This document shows positions 13,526 to 18,234 of a DNA stretch of 18,234 nt, one piece after another. The stretch covers positions 1 through 18,234 of the forward strand of contig CALEIW010000065.1 of NCBI GenBank assembly GCA_937876055.1, given 5' to 3'. The stretch comes from an uncultured euryarchaeote (GTDB lineage Archaea; Thermoplasmatota; Poseidoniia; Poseidoniales; Thalassarchaeaceae). The notes under the pieces are model-generated. The model searched no databases and was not told the DNA's origin. It worked only from the letters and a program-made list of their open reading frames with translations. Position numbers and translations under genes: made by a program. Within the stretch, counting starts at the first letter, position 1. The number at the start of each line of letters is the position of its first letter.

Positions 13526-13534
13526 GCGCCGCTG
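13515..13534. repeat. Perfect 20-bp palindrome over the M14 start codon
   Basis: CAGCGGCGCATGCGCCGCTG is a perfect palindrome with 10-bp arms and no spacer. Its centre falls between the A and T of the ATG of the minus-strand M14 gene (13525-13523). A possible TATA-like sequence (CTATGCAA) is centred about 23 bp upstream, so the palindrome may straddle the transcription start. It is much richer in GC than the sequence around it. Confidence 0.6.
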
Positions 13535-13584
13535 TAGGGGTTATTGCATAGAATCATTCCCATGATTACTTTACAAAATTCGAC

Positions 13585-14502
13585 TCAATCTCGATTAGCG
13601 ATATGTGCGGCAATAATCTTCGTTGCGATTAATGCTGCATTAAATTGTGTTAATCTATCATCGCCGGGAGCAATTTCATTCACATCGGCTCCAATTATCT
13701 TAGCGCTGCTGGCAAATAACCCTTCGATAATTTCCACCGCACCCCAATGAGTCAGACCGCCGGGAACTGGTGTGCCTGTATCGGGAACTAATGATCCATC
13801 TAAGCCATCGATATCAAAAGTCAACCAAATAGGTCCACTCAATTGGCTAATTCTTTCAATTAGAGAGTTCCAAATAGTCATACCAGCAGATGGACTGAAG
13901 AGGTCTTGAGCATAGAACGTCTCAATTCGATCATCGGTTTCTGCGAACTTCGCTTCATCGAGTGAGTATGCCCGAATTCCAATCTGCATAAGACCGCCGA
14001 TTCCACAATCCAAAGATCTCCTCGCAGCAGTACCATGACTGAATCGTTCACCATTAAGGGAATCTCGAAGGTCGGCATGAGCATCGACCTGAACTATTGT
14101 GAGTTTGGATAGGTCACCAGCGATAGCGGGGTGATTCTGTAGAGCTTCCACCACCGGTGGCAAGAGTCCATGCTCTCCACCTAAAACAATAGGAAATTGT
14201 TCCGAGTTAAACCACGGAACAAGATAATCTCGAATAGAATCTAATTGTTCCCTAAGGGTCCCTGCCTCAGAACTCCAAGGCTGTGCAGTATGAAATGCTA
14301 GCCCACAAGGCAACTCCTCCTCGAGCAATGGGTCGTACAATTCGACCTGCGAACTCGCCTCGATAGCGGCCGCAGGTCCATGTTCTGTCCCGTCGCCCCA
14401 ACTAGTCGTCATCTCAAATGGAATAGGAAGAATGACCACGTCCCATGGACCTTCATTTGACTCTGAGAGCCCGAGGAAGGTTGGGGTAGCCTCGCCGTCC
14501 AT
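13585..14502 (-). CDS. speB: Agmatinase/arginase-family ureohydrolase (probable agmatinase)
   Basis: Ureohydrolases of this fold use two Mn ions; agmatinase splits agmatine to putrescine and urea. The 305-residue protein has the full ligand set: His111 in LGGEHG, Asp140, His142 and Asp144 in VDAHADLRD, and Asp230 and Asp232 in LTFDIDGLD. SHGT (155-158), the substrate loop TGTPVPGGL (242-250) and Glu276 in VNEIAPG are also present. The usual DxDxxDP reads DIDGLDG, with Gly replacing Pro. GxxxGP near the N-terminus (GDGTEHGPAAAI) matches agmatinases more than arginases, but related guanidino-acid hydrolases cannot be excluded. A TTAAT element is centred about 26 bp before the ATG, fitting a leaderless mRNA. 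The M14 gene begins 59 bp after its stop codon on the same strand. Confidence 0.85.
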   Translation of the reverse strand: MDGEATPTFLGLSESNEGPWDVVILPIPFEMTTSWGDGTEHGPAAAIEASSQVELYDPLLEEELPCGLAFHTAQPWSSEAGTLREQLDSIRDYLVPWFNSEQFPIVLGGEHGLLPPVVEALQNHPAIAGDLSKLTIVQVDAHADLRDSLNGERFSHGTAARRSLDCGIGGLMQIGIRAYSLDEAKFAETDDRIETFYAQDLFSPSAGMTIWNSLIERISQLSGPIWLTFDIDGLDGSLVPDTGTPVPGGLTHWGAVEIIEGLFASSAKIIGADVNEIAPGDDRLTQFNAALIATKIIAAHIANRD

Positions 14503-14610
14503 GCGTTGTGCCGAGTCATTATTCGATTAACCACTTCGGGTCTAATCTATTGGAATCGTGGACTCGATGTGCGATTGTTGATAAAGAACGGGCTTCCATA
14601 TTCTACCACA

Positions 14611-14616
14611 GGAGGA
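14611..14616 (+). promoter_or_regulatory. Strong Shine-Dalgarno site of the 140-aa gene
   Basis: GGAGGA begins at 14611 within ACAGGAGGAGGGTGCG, with GGAGG 8 nt before the ATG at 14624. It is the strongest Shine-Dalgarno match in the window, where most genes appear leaderless, and it decides the start in favour of 14624 over the ATG at 14630. Confidence 0.65.
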
Positions 14617-14623
14617 GGGTGCG

Positions 14624-15046
14624 ATGGGTATGACGCTAGCAGAGTTAACTCAGGCCATCCGCCGTAAAGTCGATTCGGAAATGGAAGTAATCGTCGCCGA
14701 ATCGATTGCTGAACACGCCTTAGGTTTCTTCGGTTTTTCAAATCGTATTATCGACAATGCACTAGAACCTACAGATCGTAACCTATTCTATCAATTACAA
14801 GACTATGAATTGCTTACTACGGAATCAGAGGAAACAACACTTTGGGACGGGCGGGAATGGAGAATTCACTATTGGAAATTCAAACCCGATGCCAGGGATT
14901 TTGCTAGGAGAGCAATGTCCGAGGCCGAAAACAAGGAAGACGAAGACCCATACGCAGGGATTTACGATGACGTTCCAACCTCTCTATGGCGAGAGAGAAT
15001 GACCGATGAAGACGAAGAAGACGATTGGGAAGAACCCCTATTCTGA
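14624..15046 (+). CDS. Conserved archaeal-type hypothetical protein with acidic tail, 140 aa
   Basis: The protein has no membrane segment or signal peptide. Residues 1-65 look helical (AELTQAIRRKVDSEMEVIVAES, then AEHALGFFGFSNRIIDNALEPTDRNLFYQLQDYELL). A short beta part follows (TTESEETTLWDGREWRIHYWKF), which resembles a compact winged-helix-like unit with a beta hairpin. The last 30 residues are very acidic (DEDEEDDWEEP). The pattern 'LEPxDRNLFYxLxD..LLTT..EETTLWDGREWRIHYW' recalls an uncharacterised Thermoplasmatota family (possibly DUF6015), but I cannot confirm the name. It could be a small regulator or an adaptor; no function is assigned. It is divergent from the agmatinase gene across 121 bp and is followed 59 bp later by the large surface protein gene. 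Confidence 0.75.
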   Translation: MGMTLAELTQAIRRKVDSEMEVIVAESIAEHALGFFGFSNRIIDNALEPTDRNLFYQLQDYELLTTESEETTLWDGREWRIHYWKFKPDARDFARRAMSEAENKEDEDPYAGIYDDVPTSLWRERMTDEDEEDDWEEPLF

Positions 15047-15105
15047 TTCCAATAGCCCAATCGTGACGGGCAAATGTACAAACAATATCACTGAAGGGTG
15101 TAAAC

Positions 15106-18100
15106 GTGGACAACCGATTCCAGAGCGCCTTGTTGCTCACGCTATTGCTTCTCGCACCAATGGCTGGCATTGCTGGAGCAGACGAAGTTGATCCCGCTCA
15201 ATCATGCGAAATTCTCGTAGATTGGGATTATGATTGGGCCCTGGATGAAAACGGAACATGGCAGGAAATAGTCATTCATCGATACAGAACCACCTACGAT
15301 CCGGCTTTTCAGAATGGAACTTCACCAAGCGGGGTAACAATCGATGTTCAACACATCAGAGAGGGCCAAATCATCGCTACTGAGACTGACTCTAGCTACG
15401 TCGTAGCGGGTGGTGAAATCGATATTGTGCTATCCGATGAGCCGACATTCCTCGATCAGGTATTTATCGAAGTCAGTTCGACTGAAGCAACTTGTTCGCG
15501 TTCCTTGGATATGACAATGTGGAACCAACCTTCTGCCGACCACGAAATCACTCGGGAAACCACTTGGGAGTTGCAGAATCAGGCAGAAGGAGGTTCAAGC
15601 CTATATTTCGAGGGAAGAGGTTGGCAGAAGCGAACCGGTGAAAGTCTGAGTTCCAGTGAACTAGGAAACGGCTCGTTAGTTCTTGATTTAGACACTGGAA
15701 GCGACCAGATGTATCTGACTCTTGATTTGCATAACGTATGGATGAATGAGACATATGATGGTACAGAAATAACCCGTCAAATTTTCGAGATGCGTGGCTC
15801 GGGTAGCCTAGAATTCGTAAGTGATTCAGAGGACTCTCTAATCGAGGTAGAGGCCAATGTATACCAAGCATACATCCTCAGAGATTGGGAAGATGGAATA
15901 TTGACAGAGCGACTGACTTTGGAAGCCAATGGGGACATTTCTTACAACGGAGGCTCGAACAATAGTACCCAAGGAGGATATGGAGAACTATCTGTATTCT
16001 ACATCGAAACCTGGGATGAAGATGGCGTTCGTCGTTTATCAGATACTCAAATTGAGGCTAATCTAAGTATTCGCCTTCAGACCCAAGATGAAGCGTTCTC
16101 AATTGAATTGGATGAATTCCGAACTAGAGAAAAATGGCTTGATGGAGTTCGCGAAGAACAATTACTGAAAATCAAAGGTTCTGGAGATTTTGGTTTCCTT
16201 ATCGAAGATAGTGAATTCGAAGTTCAAGTCAATGGCACAGTCCCAGACATTCACTACGAGGTAGTCGGTGGAGAGGTCGTACAGGATCGCATAATAGTCG
16301 ACGGCCAATACTCTGGTGATGCAAGTGGTTCGTTTGGATATGTTCGCCAAATAGACAAATCTCTGATTCAAGCGAATGCTACTGGAGAAGAATTCGAAGT
16401 TGATGTGATTGAAAATGAATTATGGTTCAATATTTCAGGAACTCCAATTGGCCCAATCGGCCAAGAAATTGAAGCGGAACATAATTTGACCTACGAATAC
16501 ACTGTCCCTCAAACAGATTGGGCGAACAGAACAGTTCGCTACCTATATGTTGAGGATAATGGCACTACAAGCAATGAATATCCGGAAAATTCTCCGATAA
16601 TTTTGGAGCCCGAGAGGCCTCAGTACGATGGCGACATGAATGTCACGGGTTTCAGAGAAACTGGTATTGTACCTGACAAATATATGATCGGAGATAATTT
16701 CCCTACCTCAAGCGATGGTATTGGCCCGAGGATAGAAATCACCGGCATTAGGATGGGTATGGCCGATGGACATGAGGTCGAATTGGCTGAGTGGCAGGAT
16801 ACAGAATCCCTAGACAATTTCACTGCTTATGGGACGGTAATCAACGAGGGATTGCTCGCTGGTATGCTGCACGAAGTCCATCGAATAATCGATATTGGTT
16901 TGCCGATAGGAGGCGAAAATGATAGCGAATCAGAAGCCGTTACAGTGGTTGAACATCAGACGCTTGAGAGGGTACTCTACCCCTCGGTAATCACCGCTGC
17001 AGAAAATACTCCTCCTACCTTGCTTGATTTGAGATTTAGAGAAGGTATTCTATTCACCGAAGGTGGTTTTGCTCACCTAGAAGCAGTGATTGAAGATGTC
17101 GATACCGACGTGGTCGGTGTGATGGTCGATTTGAGTGAATTTGGTCTAGGAATAATCACTCTTTCAGACTCAGGCCTAAACGGTGACGAGGTAATTCAAG
17201 ACTCAATTTGGACAGCGAGGATAAATCACGATGGTCTAGAGTTTGGAAATTTATCCGTTCCAGTAAAGATGGATGACCTCTGGACGGATGTTCAAACAAC
17301 TGCTTATGTTGAAATTTCAAATGCGGCTCCCCGAATAACTTCGCGCGTCTATACGCCTGACTTTGCATATCGGGGTGAAGTAATCTCTGCAAGTCTCAAG
17401 GTAGAGGATGGGCATGGTGTGAAATCGGTAGTAATCGATCTACTCAGTGCCGGCGGAGAGCTTACTCAACTATCCTTAGACTCCAGTACTGGTCGATGGA
17501 CTGGCCAGTTTGTCCTACCTGATTCTCTAGCACCTGGATTGCGGACGATTCCTATTCAGGTCGAAGATAACCAAGGTGCTAGTGCCCTCATAGATGGCGG
17601 TTCGGTAGTTCAAGTCTTGAACGAAGCACCAGAGATAACCAATGTATCCTTCTTTGATCAGGGTGAATGGGTATCGATAATCGAGATTCCTAAAACTGGT
17701 GAGAAAACATATACTATGGAAGTATCAATTTCCGATCCAGATGGAGTATCTTCTACCCAGGCGAAAATTGGTCGTCTTGCACCAATTGGTAAATCTGAAA
17801 CATGGCTATTGTTGAACGACGATGGTCAAGATGGTGACAGAGTTGCAGGAGACGGCATATATTCCATACAAATCGATGTCCGCTCTAGTTTATCTGAGGG
17901 TGAGATAGATTACCTTGTTCGAGGGTCGGATATATTCCAATCAATTACACCAGCAGAGTCTCAGACACACACAATAGAATTAGTTGATGAGAAATCCTCT
18001 GGAGGAGTAGGGACAAATTGGATTGCAGAAAATTCCACCACTCTGGTGCTGATTGGCTTGCTGATGCTGCTCGCATTAGGAGCTACCGCAATACTTGTGA

Positions 18101-18126
18101 CAATGCGAAATGCGGATTTTGAGTAA
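15106..18126 (+). CDS. Large secreted, C-terminally anchored surface protein with Ig-like repeats
   Basis: The 1006-residue protein starts at a GTG with GGGTG 5 nt upstream. Residues 1-25 form a signal peptide (FQSALLLTLLLLAPMAGIAGA) and residues about 979-999 a membrane helix (LVLIGLLMLLALGATAILV) with a short cytoplasmic tail. Residues about 150-490 are beta-rich with recurring glycine patterns (RGSGSLEF, KGSGDFGF, DASGSFGY). Three Ig-like units start with similar turns: NTPPTLLDL (about 633), NAAPRITS (about 739) and NEAPEITN (about 839). The first contains DSGLNGDEVIQDSIWTA and the third DDGQDGDRVAGDGIYSI, the acidic loop typical of 'choice-of-anchor X'-type modules and perhaps calcium binding. 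Many N-x-S/T sequons fit an exported glycoprotein. Adhesion, cell-envelope or polymer-binding roles are possible; no catalytic motif is seen. Confidence 0.8.
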   Translation: MDNRFQSALLLTLLLLAPMAGIAGADEVDPAQSCEILVDWDYDWALDENGTWQEIVIHRYRTTYDPAFQNGTSPSGVTIDVQHIREGQIIATETDSSYVVAGGEIDIVLSDEPTFLDQVFIEVSSTEATCSRSLDMTMWNQPSADHEITRETTWELQNQAEGGSSLYFEGRGWQKRTGESLSSSELGNGSLVLDLDTGSDQMYLTLDLHNVWMNETYDGTEITRQIFEMRGSGSLEFVSDSEDSLIEVEANVYQAYILRDWEDGILTERLTLEANGDISYNGGSNNSTQGGYGELSVFYIETWDEDGVRRLSDTQIEANLSIRLQTQDEAFSIELDEFRTREKWLDGVREEQLLKIKGSGDFGFLIEDSEFEVQVNGTVPDIHYEVVGGEVVQDRIIVDGQYSGDASGSFGYVRQIDKSLIQANATGEEFEVDVIENELWFNISGTPIGPIGQEIEAEHNLTYEYTVPQTDWANRTVRYLYVEDNGTTSNEYPENSPIILEPERPQYDGDMNVTGFRETGIVPDKYMIGDNFPTSSDGIGPRIEITGIRMGMADGHEVELAEWQDTESLDNFTAYGTVINEGLLAGMLHEVHRIIDIGLPIGGENDSESEAVTVVEHQTLERVLYPSVITAAENTPPTLLDLRFREGILFTEGGFAHLEAVIEDVDTDVVGVMVDLSEFGLGIITLSDSGLNGDEVIQDSIWTARINHDGLEFGNLSVPVKMDDLWTDVQTTAYVEISNAAPRITSRVYTPDFAYRGEVISASLKVEDGHGVKSVVIDLLSAGGELTQLSLDSSTGRWTGQFVLPDSLAPGLRTIPIQVEDNQGASALIDGGSVVQVLNEAPEITNVSFFDQGEWVSIIEIPKTGEKTYTMEVSISDPDGVSSTQAKIGRLAPIGKSETWLLLNDDGQDGDRVAGDGIYSIQIDVRSSLSEGEIDYLVRGSDIFQSITPAESQTHTIELVDEKSSGGVGTNWIAENSTTLVLIGLLMLLALGATAILVTMRNADFE

Positions 18127-18175
18127 AAAACGCGACGGGCGAACCTCCTTATCTCACCACACACTCTCCATTGAT

Positions 18176-18234
18176 GTGAATAGAACCTCAGCGGTCATCC
18201 TATATGCTATCGCTTTGAGCGCATTAGCCTCTCC
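18176..18234 (+). CDS. 5' end of a probable exported protein, partial
   Basis: After 49 bp a GTG opens a frame that runs off the right edge: M-N-R-T-S-A-V-I-L-Y-A-I-A-L-S-A-L-A-S. One Arg followed by a hydrophobic run ending in small residues looks like a signal peptide. The nearby ATG at 18174 is followed at once by a stop, so GTG is the only start here. The call rests on 19 codons. If real, it is probably a second cell-surface gene downstream of the 1006-residue protein, possibly on the same transcript. Confidence 0.4.
   Translation, partial: MNRTSAVILYAIALSALAS

Noticed and set aside
14512..14566. CGAGTC and GACTCG inverted arms 43 bp apart in the agmatinase/140-aa intergenic region
   Set aside because: The arms are 6 bp and far apart, with no relation to a promoter element; likely chance.

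Overview
The window looks like a piece of chromosome from a marine planktonic archaeon, most likely Poseidoniia (Marine Group II/III, Thermoplasmatota). The basis is the combination of a group II chaperonin (thermosome), an archaeal COG3199-type NAD kinase-like protein, a bacterial-type DnaK, a short-chain-type threonine dehydrogenase, and large secreted and membrane-anchored proteins including an M14 peptidase. Many genes start at an ATG or GTG with an AT-rich TATA-like element about 25 bp upstream, which fits leaderless archaeal transcripts. The taxonomy is inferred from gene content and remembered family sequences; no search was run. I see no rRNA, tRNA, CRISPR array, insertion sequence or prophage.

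Layout. Positions 1-2281 hold the 3' end of a probable VIT1/CCC1-type metal transporter, a carbamate kinase on the minus strand and, divergent from it across 53 bp, an NAD kinase-like gene that ends at a hairpin plus T-run. Positions 2362-3543 are a visibly AT-richer stretch with four small predicted membrane proteins, two on each strand. The two minus-strand ones follow pyrG, a CTP synthase that reads as the eukaryotic type. pyrG is divergent from an L-threonine 3-dehydrogenase (tdh). tdh meets the thermosome gene tail to tail with a 19-bp overlap. A 164-bp structured intergenic region separates the thermosome from a divergent pair: an Hsp20-like protein with a methionine-rich N-terminus, then dnaK. 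Positions 10589-14502 hold, on the minus strand, a leucyl aminopeptidase (M17), a secreted M14 metallocarboxypeptidase and an agmatinase/arginase-family protein. On the plus strand follow a small acidic-tailed conserved protein, a 1006-residue secreted, C-terminally anchored surface protein with Ig-like repeats, and the first codons of another exported protein.

How the genes fit together. The centre (6275-10587) is a proteostasis locus: chaperonin, small heat-shock-type protein and Hsp70 around one divergent control region, with no dnaJ or grpE inside the window. The right half fits a protein-degrading heterotroph: an exported carboxypeptidase, a cytosolic aminopeptidase, threonine and agmatine catabolism, and carbamate kinase as a possible ATP-yielding step. 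The most unusual non-coding signal is a series of perfect or near-perfect inverted repeats placed at promoter or start-codon positions (pyrG/tdh, thermosome/hsp20, pepA, M14). They look like operators of unidentified regulators. Gene packing is extreme: all four convergent pairs are separated by 4 bp or less, or overlap.
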